Below, piece after piece: positions 45,243 to 57,982 of a DNA stretch of 64,000 nucleotides (position 1 is the stretch's first letter; each line of letters opens with the position of its first letter). The DNA lies in the NCBI RefSeq assembly GCF_037893015.1, contig NC_133666.1:3842239-3906238 (forward strand), given 5' to 3'. Origin of the DNA: Macrotis lagotis (lineage: Eukaryota > Chordata > Mammalia > Peramelemorphia > Peramelidae). A program made the translations under genes and the position numbers. Below the pieces are notes generated by a model, which saw only the letters and a list, made by a program, of their open reading frames with translations, had not been told where the DNA came from and did not search any database.

Positions 45243-45665
45243 ATATTAATTCTAACCTTATTTTTAGAATTAGGTGACAATAATTAAAAATTAAATTTTG
45301 GTTTAACACACAAGTGTTACTATATACAATCATTCAATTAATACTTCATCTGAACCCGAGTTAATGACAATTCTATAGATATCTTCAGACTAATCTGTAA
45401 TAATTAGCTTTCTATATACTTTTCAGTCTAGGATTGTAGAGTCTATAAAACCATTTATTCTAGTCTGGTTTTGTGAATATTTTTCGTTTTCTGTTATTGA
45501 GTCTGGTCTTGAGAACCTGTATCTTAAGAGAGCCTACATATGGTGTTCTCAGTCCATGTATTACCTCATTATGAATTCCAGATAGGGGCAACTCTCCCCT
45601 TTTGAAACCTAACAAGGGAACTGAAAAATTTCAGCTGTTTCTTTGATTATGAGGAAGAGATGGAG

Positions 45666-45669
<4 letters not shown>

Positions 45670-45728
<59 letters not shown>
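45670..45728. repeat. (CT)n microsatellite
   Basis: About 29 uninterrupted CT units. Confidence 0.98.
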
Positions 45729-45731
<3 letters not shown>

Positions 45732-46370
45732 GAAAATGCTTTGTCACAAATAGTTGCAGAGACTATTCCTCTCTTTCTTAGTTTGTATCATACCTCTACT
45801 CAGATATGGCCTTTTTCCTTTTGTGACTTGTTCTACCTTGTCTTGATTCCCATCATATTGCCTTTTAAATAGGGGCTGACATCCTTGCATAGTCCTAAGA
45901 CTATCACAACAGGCTCCACGGCCTCTGTCCATCCTAAGAGTTAGGGGAGTTCAGTTTTGTCATTGTTAGGAGAGTTCAATTTTGTTATTATTCTGATCTG
46001 CTCTATCCAGATTCTATTCAGTTGTATGGTAGAGGTCTTTGTATGTCTTCATTCAAATCCACACATATCCATTCTACTATGTATTTTCAATAACAACTGA
46101 TGTTCTTTCATTGGGATTGACTGGGCCTTCTTCAAACTTGGAAAATCCAATGCAGGACAGTATTTTATGATAATACTCTATTTTGTCCTGCCTGAGTTTT
46201 AGTAGTTTAGACAAGCCTCTCATCCTTACTATCTATTCCTAAGGCTTCAATTTCTTCATGATTTGGGAGGATCATGATGGGTAACTTTATCACCTAATTG
46301 TTAGACTTTAAATAGACTGAAAACATCTATTTCTTTTGGTTTCTGAATGAAATGTTTCTTTTTCTTTATT

Positions 46371-46600
46371 TTTTGTTGTAATTTTAAAACATTTTAATCT
46401 AAGATTCAGTATGAGAAAAGAATAAATGTACATAGCAGATCATAAAATAGGATTCAATATAAAACAATAAATTTACATTTCTTGAAAACCTAGATAAAAA
46501 ATTCTATACATTGTTTTCAAGACTACCCATCTTTTCTTTGTTTCTTTGTTGGTTTTCCTTTGTTCTCTGCTGTGCACTTTTTACTTTATTTTTTCTCTTC
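46371..46600. other. No gene seen
   Basis: AT-rich spacer between the retroviral fossil and the HAL1-type element. Confidence 0.4.
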
Positions 46601-46787
46601 CCCCCCCACTTTTTATTTAATATTTATTTATTCTCATTTTGTACAAATAATTTTTATACATTAATAAAATATTCTTTTTTAAGAGTAAACAAAATACCCT
46701 CACCCCCCAAAAAATATAGACTCATTTGAGTGATAAAGTAAAGGGGAGAGAAAAAAATTAAAATAAAAAAAATAATAGTAATAATTG

Positions 46788-46935
46788 TAGGTATGGCCAA
46801 GTGGCACAATGGACAGAGCACCAGCCCTGGAGCCATGAGCACCTGAGCCCACATCTGGCCCCATACACCCAACAATCACCCAGCTGTGTGACATGCAAGC
46901 CACCCAACCCTACTGCCTTGCAAAAACCAAAGAAA
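46788..46935 (+). mobile_element. C-rich variant SINE, copy 1
   Basis: Short CORE-SINE order is kept ('ggcacaatggacagagcacc' to 'ctgccttgcaaaaaccaaag'), but many usual T and A positions are C and G ('gagccatgagcacctgagcc', 'caatcacccagctgtgtgac'). Confidence 0.85.
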
Positions 46936-46980
46936 AAGGAAAAGAAAAGACCCAAAATCAAATAAAATAGTAATAATAGT

Positions 46981-47125
46981 AGGGGTGGCTGGGTGGCAGA
47001 CAGAGCATTGGCCCTTGAGCCAGGAGCACCCAGGTCTAAATGCGGGCTCAGACACCCAAAGATCACCCAGCTATGTGGCCCCAGGCAGGCCACCCAGCTC
47101 CATTTGCCCTGCACCCCCCAAAAAA
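46981..47125 (+). mobile_element. C-rich variant SINE, copy 2
   Basis: 'ggggtggctgggtggcagac', 'gagccaggagcacccaggtc', 'gatcacccagctatgtggcc', 'ccatttgccctgcacccccc'. It shares the C-rich changes of copy 1. Confidence 0.85.
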
Positions 47126-47332
47126 ATAATAATAGAAAATGTGCTTGAGTCTTTGTTCCAATGCTAACAACTCTGTCGTGGGTGGGTCACATTCTTTATG
47201 ATAAGTCCATCATAAAAGTTACTTCCATATTTTTCCACCATTGCCATTGTTGATCGCAACTCCCTCTTTTCATATTTCTCCACTACCATATACTATATTT
47301 TCTCTCTCCTTTCACTCTGACTCTACTATAGG

Positions 47333-47475
47333 GTAGCTGAGTGGCACAGCAGACAGATCCCCGGTCCTGGGGCCAAGAGGCCCTGAGCCCCCATACCACC
47401 CCTTAGGCCCAGCATCCACCTGGCCCTATGGTCCCAGACAGGCCTTCCAATCCCAGCCCCTTGCAAGAAGTAAAA
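47333..47475 (+). mobile_element. C-rich variant SINE, copy 3
   Basis: 'gggtagctgagtggcacagc', 'ggggccaagaggccctgagc', 'cagcatccacctggccctat', 'cagccccttgcaagaagtaa'. It shows the same compositional shift. Confidence 0.8.
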
Positions 47476-49799
47476 AAGAAAATGTGTTATATCTGACCAC
47501 TCTCCCCCCATGATCCATCCTCTTCTCCATCACTCATATCACCCCCCTTCCCCCTGTCCGCTCCCCTCCTTATTCCAGATGCCTATACCCCATTGAGTAC
47601 ATATGCTGTTTCCTCTCCTAGCCACCAATGATGAGAGCAAAGATTCCCTCATTCCCCCTTGCCTTCCTCCCTTCCATATAATTGCAATAGCTCATTGTAA
47701 TAAAGAAAAATCTTATTCCATGAAATATCTTGGCCTATTCCCCCTCTCCTTTTTCTTTCTCCCATTACATTTCCCTTTTGTCCTATTGACTCCATTTTTA
47801 CACCATATTTTATCTTCAAATTCAGCTTTCTCCTGTGCTTCAACTATGAAAGCTCCTTCTACCTGCTCTATTAACTGAGAAGGTTCATATGAGTATTATC
47901 AGTGTCATTTTTCTATACAGGAATACATGCAGTTCATCATCAGGTCTCTCATATTTTCCCCTTCTCCTCCAATCTCTATGCTTCACCTGAGTCCCGCATC
48001 CGAAGATCAAACCTTCTGTTCAGCTCTGGCCATTCCAACAGGAACATTTGAAATTCCCTGGTTCATTGAAAGTCCATCTTTTTCCCTGGAAGAGGACATT
48101 CAGCCTTGCTGGGTAGTTGAGTCTCAGTTGCATTCTAAGCTTTTGTGCCTTCCAATATATTATATTCCAAGCCCTATGAGCTTCCAATGTAGTTGGCTGC
48201 TAAGTCCTGTGTGATCCTGACTGCAGCTCCACAATATTTGAACTGTGTCCTTCTGGCTGCTTGTAATATTTTCTCTTTGACTTGGGAGCTCTGGAACATG
48301 GCCATAATATTCCTGGGGGTTGGGTTTTGGGGATCTCTTTCTCGGGGGGATCAGTGGATTCTCTCCATTTCTATTTTGCCCTCTGCTTCTAGAATATCAG
48401 GGCAATTTTCCTGTAGTAATTCTTTGAAAATGATGTCAAAGCTCTTTTCCTGATCATGACTTTCAGGTATTCCAATAATTTTCAAATTGTCTTTCCTAAA
48501 TCTGTTTTCCATATCAGTTGTTTTGTCAATGAGATATTTCACATTTTCTTCTAATTTTTATTCTTTTGGTTTTGAATTATTGATTCCTGATTTCTGGTAA
48601 ATTCATCAATCTCCCTGAATTCTATTCTTTGTCTGAAGGATTTGTTCTCCTCAGTTTTCTTATCTCTTTTTCCATCTGGCCAATTTTGCTTTTTAAAGCA
48701 TTCTTCTCCTCAATAACTTTTTGAACTGTTTTATCCATTTAACCTAAGCTGGATTTTAGCATGTTATTTTCTTCAGCATTTTTTTGGATTTCATTTTCAT
48801 GTTTTTCCTGCATCTCTCTCATTTCTTTTCCCAGTTGTTGTTCCAATTCCCTCATTTGATTTTCAAAATCTTTTTTGAGTTCTGTAATAGCCTGAGCCCA
48901 ATTTCTCTTTTTCTTGGAGTCTTTAGATGTAGGAGCTTGTGCTTCTTCATCTTCACACTGAGTGTTTTGATGCTTCTTGGGCTCATATGCAAAATATTTC
49001 TCAATGGTGTTCCTCTTTTTTCTCTGCTTGCTCATTTTCCCATCCTTAGCCTGTTTGGGGGGTGCTTCCTGAGCTTTTGGGACACTCCCACAAGGGTCTC
49101 AGTGTGTGAGGCTCTGTCCTCCATCCTTGTCTGTGAATGACCATAAGCACTCTCCTCTGCCACAGGGCTGAGGTGGGGGGGGGCTGCTGTTCTATGGGGG
49201 TGGGGCTAGACTGCAATCAGGATCTGAATGTGTTCAGAGCCCCAGAGTCCGGTTCCAGGGGTAGAGGACAGACCTAGGCAGTCTGTCTGCACTCCCCTCC
49301 CTAGGTTCAATGGGCTCATGCCCTGGAGGCTCCTGCTTACTGGCTACCCCTGCTTCTGTTTCCTGGATCTGGGCTGCTAGCTGTGTGCCCTGAGGGCTGG
49401 GCTTCACATGCTCGCTCTGGCAGAGGGTCCCCCCCCATTCCCCCAATTTGTGCCTAGTGCTCCCCAGGGAACTGGGGAGGAAACTCCCCCGCTGCTGTGA
49501 GCCAGGGATCCCAGCGCCCTGGGGCTGCCTCTGGGAGGCTGAAGTTCTTTTGCTCTGGTGGGCCACCCTCTGGTGGCCTGCCCCTCCAACCCTGAGGAGC
49601 AGAGCCTTTCTGCTCTTTTCCAAGTTACCTTGAGTAGGAGAACTGCCTCCCTGGGTCCCTCTGTGGGTTCTGTCTCTCGAAAATTTAGTTAGAGTCCTTA
49701 GTGTTGAAGATTTCTGAGAGAGCGCCTAAGACACAATCTGTTCTTGTCCCCATCTTGTCTCTGCCCCCCGACTTTAAAGAAGGCTATAATTAAGCTGGG

Positions 49800-49878
49800 A
49801 TGTATTTACATATACATAGATATCCATGAGCATGCTCAAACATATATAACATATATATATATGTATGTATATATATAT

Positions 49879-49926
<48 letters not shown>
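49800..49926. repeat. (TA)n/(TATG)n microsatellite
   Basis: TA and TATG/CATA units for about 110 bases, self-complementary, just 5' of the HAL1-type element. Confidence 0.95.
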
Positions 49927-49993
49927 AGCTCCACTCAAACACACATCCATAAGACCATACTGTGCCAATTTCCTCTCATCATCTATTTCTTTA

Positions 49994-50155
49994 GGTTTTT
50001 TCTTTTAGGTTTTTTTTTGCAAGGCAAATGGGTTTAAGTGGCTTGCCCAAGGCCACACAGCTAGGTAATTATTAAGTGTCTGAGACCGGATTTGAACCCA
50101 GGTACTCCTGACTCCAAGGCCAGTGCTTTATCCACTATGCCACCTAGCCACCCCC
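49994..50155 (-). mobile_element. Short CORE-SINE with 13-bp TSD
   Basis: 'gcaaggcaaatgggtttaag', 'aaggccacacagctaggtaa', 'ctatgccacctagccacccc'. ATCTATTTCTTTA stands at 49981-49993 and 50156-50168. Confidence 0.95.
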
Positions 50156-50774
50156 ATCTATTTCTTTAAATGTGGATAGCATCTTCCTTCATAAGTCCAA
50201 GTCTTCCTATGGTATTCTAAATCAACCATTTCATCATTTCCTACACCAAAGCAATATGCCAAGCCCAATCATATCCTATCTGAGAGACTGCCTATGAAAT
50301 CCTGCCCCCCCCATTTTTGGCATTACTTCTACTTTTTGGCTAAATAGGTTTTATTCATATCAGAAAATTATAATTTAAAATAATTGAGACTATCTTTTTT
50401 ACACTTTAGCGATGCCCTCACTTTATAATATAGTCTGAAGTTGGATACTACTCTACTTCTTTTATAACTTTTTCCCATTTTCTTTGAAGTTTCTTACATT
50501 TCGTTCTTCTAAGTTTCATTATTATTTTTTTCTAATTAAGAAAATGAATTTTTTAGTAATTTAATTGGAATTGCATTAAATAAATATATTAGTTAGGTAA
50601 AAATTGTCATTTAAAAATGATACTGAGTTTACCTCCCTGTGAATAAGTTGTTGCTTCAATTATTTAGATCTGAGTTTATTTGGATAAAAAGTGGTTTGTG
50701 TTTATGTACATATTGTTCCTGTGTCTGCTTTGACAGATATACATTCAAGTATTTTATGCTGTCCAGGTATTTTA

Positions 50775-50936
50775 TTTTATTTATTTATTTTTATGTTTTT
50801 GCAAGGCAATGGGGTTAAGTGGCTTGCCCAAGGCCACACAGCTAGGCAATTATTAAGTGTCTGAGGCCGGATTTGAACTCAGGTCCTCCTGACTCCAGGG
50901 CCAGTGCTCTATCCACTGGGCAACCTAGCCACCCCT
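50775..50936 (-). mobile_element. Short CORE-SINE with 10-bp TSD
   Basis: 'gcaaggcaatggggttaagt' to 'gggcaacctagccacccct', flanked by AGGTATTTTA (50765-50774 and 50937-50946). Confidence 0.92.
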
Positions 50937-51439
50937 AGGTATTTTAAATGGTCTAAAACAATATAGAATAATATTGCTGACACATAGTGTAATTTCTCCA
51001 TTTTTGACTTTTTGATTAAATCTATTTTAACTTTAACTTCGTCTGAGATCATGATTACTATTCCTGCCTTTTTTAGATACTAAATTCTACTCCTACTCTG
51101 AATTTTATCTTGGTGTGTTTCTCTTATTTTTATGTTTCCTGAAAGCAACATATTGTTGAATTCAAAATTTTAATCTGTTATCCATTTCCATTTTATGGGT
51201 AAATTTGTCCAATTCACATTCTAAATTACAATTACTTGTATATTTCCCTCCTTGCTATTTTTCTTCACTATCCTTCTCACCTTATTTACTCTATCCCTCC
51301 TCACTCCTCTACTTTACTTATACCTATTACCTTGCCCTCCCATTCCTTAACCTACCCTTCCTTCCCTTATCTTCTCCCCCCATAGTACCTATCCCCTTGC
51401 CCTCTTATTTCTTTCTGAATTTAGAATGCTTTTATATAT

Positions 51440-51441
51440 TT

Positions 51442-51478
<37 letters not shown>

Positions 51479-51535
51479 CTTATATATATATATGTATATA
51501 TATATACATATATATATGTATGTATGTACATATGT
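51440..51535. repeat. (CT)n(TA)n microsatellite
   Basis: CT units then TA/TATG units, inside the pyrimidine-rich inter-ORF region of the L1. Confidence 0.95.
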
Positions 51536-53805
51536 TGTTCCCTTTCATGATTACAGTTAAGTTCTAGTACTACCAACCTTCCCCCATACTAGCTTCTTCA
51601 GTATTAATTTTTCCTTTTGTGCCTCATTTGTGAAATAATTACTCCCTTAAATATCTCCCTACACAGTTTTATATTTTTTTACTCATGCCATTATACTCAG
51701 CTCAGTCCATGTCTTTCTTTCAAACTACCCAAATAATGATGACAGTTATGAGAGTACTCTTAATATTTTCACATATATAAAGTAAGCAATTTAATGTTAT
51801 GCAGTCCCTTATAATTGTTCTTTGATGCTTGCTTTATATTTCTCCAAGATGTTATATGTAGAATTTTCTCTTGACTTATAAGGTTTTTGTCACAAAAAAC
51901 TGAAATTCTTTGAGTTTGTTAAATGTCCATTTTTTCCATTCTGGATTATATTTAACTTTTCTGGGTAAGTTACCCTAGGTCATAATCTCAGATTTTTTTT
52001 GCTCTATGCCATATAGTATTCCACAATCTATGGTCCTTCAACATAATGGCAGCTAGTTCTGGTGTAATCCTTATTGTGGCACCAAGATATTTGAGTTGTT
52101 TTTTCTTGTTGCTTCTAATATTTTTTGAATTTTATTTTATTCTTTCTAATTATATGCAATGATAATTTTCAACATTCATCTTTTTGTAAACTTTTGAGTT
52201 CCACAGTTTTCTACCAGTGGATACTTCAGAATCTACTTCCTTTACATCTTTTTCCCCTACTGGTTTCCTTGAAGTTCCTTACAGTTTGTGCTTCCAAAAA
52301 AGCTTTGTTATTATCTTTTCTAATTCAGTAAAATAATTTTTAGTAGTTTAATTGGTATTACTTTGGATAAATCGATTAGTTAGGTAAAATTATCATTTTA
52401 AAAATTATATTGAGTTTACCTACCAATGAACATTACTTCAGTTCCTTAGATCTGAGGCAATATAAGGTAGAATATTATCAGAAAATACTTTCCAGGACAG
52501 TGAGTAATCTGATATGGGTTTACATCTACAATCATGTTTAGCACATATCCATATTAGTCATGTTGTGAGAGAAAAATTGGAATAGAAGAAGAAAAAGCAT
52601 AAAAGAAGTTTAAAAAAATAAATAACATACTTTGGTCAGCATTCAGACTCCATAAGTATTTTCTCTGCATGTGGATGGCATTTTTCATCACAAGTCATTT
52701 AGAATTGCCCTTGATCACTGAGCAACAGTCCTTTATAGATGATCATCATACAATGTTACTGTTATGTGTATAATGTGCTTCTCATTCTGTTCACTTCACT
52801 CGGCATCAGCTTTTCTGAAGTCTACCTGCTTGGGATTTCTTACTGAACAATAGTACTCCATCATATTCATACACCACAGTTTGTTCAGCCATTCCCTAAT
52901 TGTTGGGCATTCCCTCAATTTTCAGTCCTTTGCCATTACAAAAAGAGCTGCTATGAATTTTGTTCATGTGGAGCTTTTTTTAAACCCTTTTTTTGTGATC
53001 TCTTTGAGATATAGACCAAGTAGTGGTTTTGCTGGATCAAAGGGTATGTACAGTTTGATTGCTCTTTGGGCAAAATTCCAAATTGCTCTCCAGAAAGGTT
53101 GGATAAATTCACATAAATCCCACCAACAATGCCTTAGTTTCTCAGTTTTACCACATCCCCAGATTGATCATTTTTCTTTTTATTCATATTGGCCTATCTG
53201 ATAGGTGTGAGGTAGCCTCAAAGCTGTTTTAATTGACATTTTTCTAATCCATTATGATTATTGTATTTTTTCATTTGACTTTAGATAGCTTTGATTTCTT
53301 CATCTGAAAACTTCATATCTTTTGACCACTTACCAATTGGGAACTGACTTGTAGTCTCATACATTTGACTCATCCTTTATATAGTTTAGAAATTAGTCTT
53401 TTATCAGAAACACTAGCAATAAAAATTGTTTCCCAACTTTCTGCTTTCCTTTTAATCTTGGATGCATTGCTTTTATTTGTGTAAAAAGTTTTGATTTACA
53501 TGCAATGAAAATTATCCATTTTGCATCTATCTCTTTCTTAATAAACTGTTTCCACTATACCTAGATAATTTATATTTCCATAGATATAAATTATCTATGT
53601 GTAATGTGTGAGTTATTAATCAATGTCTATTTTCTGTCATATTATCTTCTAGTTTTCTTAGCAGTTTTTATCAAAGAGTGAGTTCTTATTCCAGAATTTG
53701 GAGTCTTTGGGTTTATCAAACAGCAGATTTACCATTGTTTCTTTTGCACCTACTCCATTCCACTGAAACATCACTTCTATCTCTTAGGCAATATCAAATA
53801 GTTTT

Positions 53806-53962
53806 TTGTTTTTGTTTTTGTTTTTTGCAAGGTAAATGGGGTTAAGTGGCTTGCCCAAGGCCACACAGCTAGGTAATTATTAAATGTCTGAGGCTGGATT
53901 TGAACTCAGGTACTCCTGACTCCAGGGTCGGTGTTCTATCCACTGTGGCACCTAGCCACCCC
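53806..53962 (-). mobile_element. Short CORE-SINE in L1
   Basis: 'gcaaggtaaatggggttaag' to 'ggcacctagccacccc', flanked by near-identical AATATCAAATAGTTTT and AATACCAAATAGTTTT. Confidence 0.9.
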
Positions 53963-55542
53963 AATACCAAATAGTTTTGAAGACTGATACTATAATTTTA
54001 GATCTGGTATGGCTAGGCCATCTTCTTTTGAATTTTATTTTTCTTCAATTCATTCAATATTGTTGACCTTTTGTTCATCTATATGAATTTCATTACTATT
54101 TGTTCTAGTTCAATAATTTTTTTCTAGTTTGCTATGCCTCTGAATAAGTAATTTAATTTAGGTAGAATTGCCATTTTTATTTTATTAGCTCAGTCTACCC
54201 ATGAGCAATTGATATTTGCCCAATATTTAGTTTTCATTTTATTTGTGTCAAAAGTTTTATAGCTTTTTTAAATATAGTTTCTGAATTTGCCTTGGCAGAT
54301 AGACTTCCAGGTATTTTATGTTGTTTCCAGTTAGGTTAGATGCAATTTCTCTTTCTATCTCTTCTTGCTGTGTCTTGTTGGTAATATATAGAAATGATGA
54401 TGATTTATGTTGGTTTATTTTATAATCCTGCAACGTGGCTAAAGTTGCTAATCATTTCAAGTAGTTTCTAAGATTATACTCTAGGATTCACAAAGGATAC
54501 CATCTGGTCAACAGCAAAGAGTGAGAGTTTTATGTCTTCTTTTTCTATTCTAATTCCTTCAAGCACTTTTTCTTCTCTTATTGCTAAAGTTAACATTTTA
54601 ATACAATATTAAATAATAGTGGTGATAATAGACATCTTTGTTTCACCTCGATCTTACTAGAAATATTTCTAGCTTATACCCATTACATACAATGCTTGCT
54701 TATGGTTCTAGACAGATCCTGCTTATCATTTTAAGGAACACTCCATTTATTCCTATGCTCTCTAGAGTTTTTAATAGGAATGAATCCTGTATTTTGTCAA
54801 AAGTTTTCATCATCTATTGAAATAATCATATGATTTCTATTAGGTTAGAATATTATTGACTTAGTTAATTATGCTGATAGTTTTCCTCATATTGAACCAA
54901 ACATGCATTCCTGGTATAAGTCCTATCTGATCATAGTGTAATATCCTAGTGATAATTTGCTGTAATGTCTTTGCTAGAGTTTTATTTAAAATTTTTATAT
55001 CCATATTCTTTAGGGCAATTGGTCTTTAATTTTCTTTCTCTGTTTTGACTCTTCCTGTTTTAGGTATCAGTATCATTTTGATGTCATAGAAGGAACTGGC
55101 AGAACTCCACCTTCACCTATTTTTTTCAATTCATTTGCATAGTATTGGAATCAATTTTTCTTTAAATGTTTGATAGAGTTCACTTGTGAAACCTTTTATC
55201 CCTGCAGATCTTTTCCTTAGGGAGTTCATTGATTGTTTGTTCAATTTCTTTTTTCTGAAACGGGGCTATTTAAGTATTTAAATTCCTCTTCTTTTAACCT
55301 CAGAAGTTTATATTTTTGTAAATATTCATCCATTTCCTTGAGGTTGTCAAATTTATTGGCATATAGTTGGACAACATAACTCTGAATTATCACTTTAATT
55401 TCCTCCTCATTGGTGCTGAATTCACCTTTTACATTTTTTGATACTAGTAATTGGGTTTTCTTCTTTCTTTTTTTAAATCAAATTAACCAAAATGTTTTTT
55501 TATTTTATTGGATTTTTCTTACTCTTTCTTTCTTTCTTTCTT

Positions 55543-55697
55543 TTTCTTTCTTTTTGTGTTTTTTGCAAGGTAATGGGGTTAAGTGACTTGCCTAAGGTCA
55601 CACAGCTAAATAAGATACCTGTCTGAGGTTAGATTTGAACTCAGGTCCTCCTGCTTCCAGGGCTAGTACTTTATCCATTGCACCACCTAACTGTCCT
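55543..55697 (-). mobile_element. Short CORE-SINE in L1
   Basis: 'gcaaggtaatggggttaagt', 'cctaaggtcacacagctaaa', 'ccattgcaccacctaactgt'. TTTATTGG occurs on both sides as a likely TSD; a (CTTT)n run precedes it. Confidence 0.85.
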
Positions 55698-56726
55698 TTA
55701 TTGGTTGTTTTCATAAAACCTCTTCTTGGTTTTATTTATTAGTTCAATAGTTTTCTTACTTTTGATTTTATTAACTTCTCCTTTGATTTTCAGAATTTCT
55801 AATTTGGTTCTTAATTGGAGATTTTTAAATAGCTCTATCTCTAGCTTTTTTAGTTGCAATACCCAATTCATTGATCTCCTATTTTTCTATTTTATTCACA
55901 TATGCATTTAGAGATATAAGATTTTTCCCTGGTTACTGCTTTGGTTGTGTCCCACAAGTTTTGGTATGTTGTTTCATTATTGTCATTGTCTTAGATGAAA
56001 TTACTAGTTCTTTTTGTGATTTGTTGTTTGACACATTCATACTTTAGAATTATTATTTATTTTACAAATTGCATGTGATTTTTTGATGCATTTAAAATTT
56101 TTTTCCTTTTTGCACTTGATTATGAGATTTTTTTGCCCTAATGCATGGTTAATTTTTGTGTAGGTATTATGTACTACAGAAAAAGGCATATTCCTTTCTT
56201 CCCTCATTCAGTTTTCTCCAGAGGTCTAACATAACTAACTTTTCTGACTTTCTTGAATAGATTTTCCTCCTTAACTTCCTTCTTGCTTATTTTGTGGTTA
56301 GATTTATTTAATTCTGAGAGAGGGAGATTGAGGTCTCCCACCAGAATAGTGTTGTTGTCTATGTCTTCCTCTAGTTCATTTAGCTTTTCCTCTAAGAATT
56401 TGAATACTGTACCACTTAGTGCATACATGATTAGTATTGAAATTACTTCATTGTCTATGATATTTTTAGGAGGATGTAGTTTCCTTCCTTATCTCCTTTA
56501 ATAAGATCTATATTTGCTTTTGATTGGCCTGAGATAAGGATTGCTCCCCCTACTTTTTTATTTCAGATGAAGCATAATATATTCTGCTCTAACCTTTTAC
56601 CTTTACTTTGTGTGTATCTCTGTGCTTCAAATGTCTTTCTTGTAAACAGCAAATTGTAAGATTCTTGTTTTTAATCTACTCTGCTTTCCTCATCTCTTTT
56701 ACAGGAGAGTTCAACCCATTCACTTT

Positions 56727-56878
56727 TGTTTTTTATGTTTTTGCAAGGCAAATGGGGTTAAGTGGCTTGCCCAAGGCCACACAGCTAGGTAATTATTAAG
56801 TGTCTGAGACCGGATTTGAACCCAGGTACTCCTGACTCCAAGGCCGGTGCTTTATCCACTACACCACTTAGCCACCCC
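56727..56878 (-). mobile_element. Short CORE-SINE in L1 with 12-bp TSD
   Basis: 'gcaaggcaaatggggttaag' to 'cacttagccacccc', flanked by CCCATTCACTTT (56715-56726 and 56879-56890). Confidence 0.92.
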
Positions 56879-57928
56879 CCCATTCACTTTCACAGTTATT
56901 TTTTCTAACTCTTTATTGCCCTCCATCTTATCTCCCCTTCATTTCTACTCCCCCCCCCCCCCTTTCATCTATCCCTCCTAACCAATGTTTTGCTTCTTAA
57001 TGTGGTCTTTTCAATCTATCCCCCTTCTATTAGCCACCCTCCCTTTTCTTCTTCTTTTCCCTTTCCCCTTCTTTCTTCTCTCCCTTCTATCAGACTTCCC
57101 TTCCTTTGCTCTCCCTTTTCCCCCCTCTTAATACCTAAAGGGTAAGATAATTTTTAAATCCAACTCAGTGTATGTGTTATTTTCTCTTTGAGCCAAATCC
57201 ATTGAAAGATTCTTGAAGTTCTCAGCCCCTTCCTTCTTTCCTTCCACTATAATAGTTCCTTTCCATCTCTTTATGTGTTGTAATTTACCATTTTCTACCT
57301 CTTCATTCCTCTTGTCTAATTATAATCCCCCTTTTAATGTCTTAATTATTTTTTTGAATCATCCCATTAAAATCAACGTATATCCATATCTTCAACCTAA
57401 ATATATTCCCTTTAAATAGAGTTATAGTTCTCAAGAATTATGAGAATCTTCCTCCTACATAGGGACATAACCAGTTTAATCTTATTGAACAACAATATTT
57501 ATCTTTTCATATATTTCTTGAGTCTCCTATTGCAAGATCAAATTTTCTGTTTAGGTCTGGTCTTTTCATCAGGAAAGTTTGAAAGTCACCTATTTCATTA
57601 AATATCTATTTTTTCCCTGAAGGAGTATGCTCAATTTTTCTGGGTCATTGACTCTTGGTTATAATTCCCTCTGGCATATCATGTTCTAGGCCCTTAAAGT
57701 TGATGCAGCCAGGTCCTGCATAATACTGACTGTTACTCCTTGGTCTTTAAGTTGCTTTTTTCTTGCCACCTGTAGAATCTTCTCCTTGCTCTGATAATTC
57801 TGGAATTTGACTGCAATATTCCCTCATTTTTCATTTTGGGATCCCTTTCAGGATCTTATGTTTTAAAATATTTCCTCAATATTTCAAAGTTTTTGATTTT
57901 TAAAGTCCTTTTAAAGTTATCCAAGATT

Positions 57929-57931
<3 letters not shown>

Positions 57932-57980
<49 letters not shown>

Positions 57981-57982
57981 TT
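57932..57982. repeat. (CT)n microsatellite
   Basis: About 20 CT units and a trailing CTTT stretch within L1 ORF1. Confidence 0.95.

Larger units (their letters stand above)
43070..46370 (-). mobile_element. Decayed endogenous retrovirus fossil (ERVL-like, tentative)
   Basis: On the minus strand a reverse-transcriptase-like stretch near 44870-44990 contains the PVKKANGEW motif typical of retroviral pol. Flanking AT-rich sequence at 43.8-44.7 kb reads as worn retroviral-type coding DNA in the same orientation, but no further domain can be named. Long terminal repeats are not identified. The element is broken by many changes and carries three later SINE insertions (43.48, 44.31 and 45.12 kb), so it is old. 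Edges are uncertain by hundreds of bases. Confidence 0.5.
46601..49771 (-). mobile_element. HAL1-type element (L1-derived, ORF1 only)
   Basis: Read on the minus strand: an L1-like 5' end with ACAAGATGGGGACAAG (about 49745-49760), a GC-rich 5' UTR to 49036, then ORF1 to about 47980. ORF1 is MSKQRKKRNTIEKYF, a Lys/Glu coiled coil, the RNA-binding segment ENRFRKDNLKIIGIPESH at about 48510-48455, and a C-terminal domain with NILEGTKA. A purine-rich stretch follows, then a separate AT-rich 3' end with AATAAATAAATATT near 46625. No endonuclease or reverse transcriptase lies between ORF1 and the 3' end, which is the HAL1 plan. ORF1 has at least one break. It would need L1 machinery in trans. Three SINEs are nested in its 3' part. 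Confidence 0.6.
50290..52100 (-). mobile_element. L1 with internal deletion
   Basis: Antisense L1 signals in order: ORF2 reverse-transcriptase-region text (50430-50770), endonuclease-region text ('gattactattcctgcctttt', about 51050), a pyrimidine-rich inter-ORF region (51230-51480), and ORF1 C-terminal text (51780-52090). Most of ORF2 between its two pieces is missing. The frame is broken throughout. It abuts the 3' end of the next L1. Confidence 0.6.

Noticed and set aside
49234-49633. 129-codon frame and neighbours in GC-rich DNA
   Set aside because: They lie in the 5' UTR of the HAL1-type element and have no domain.
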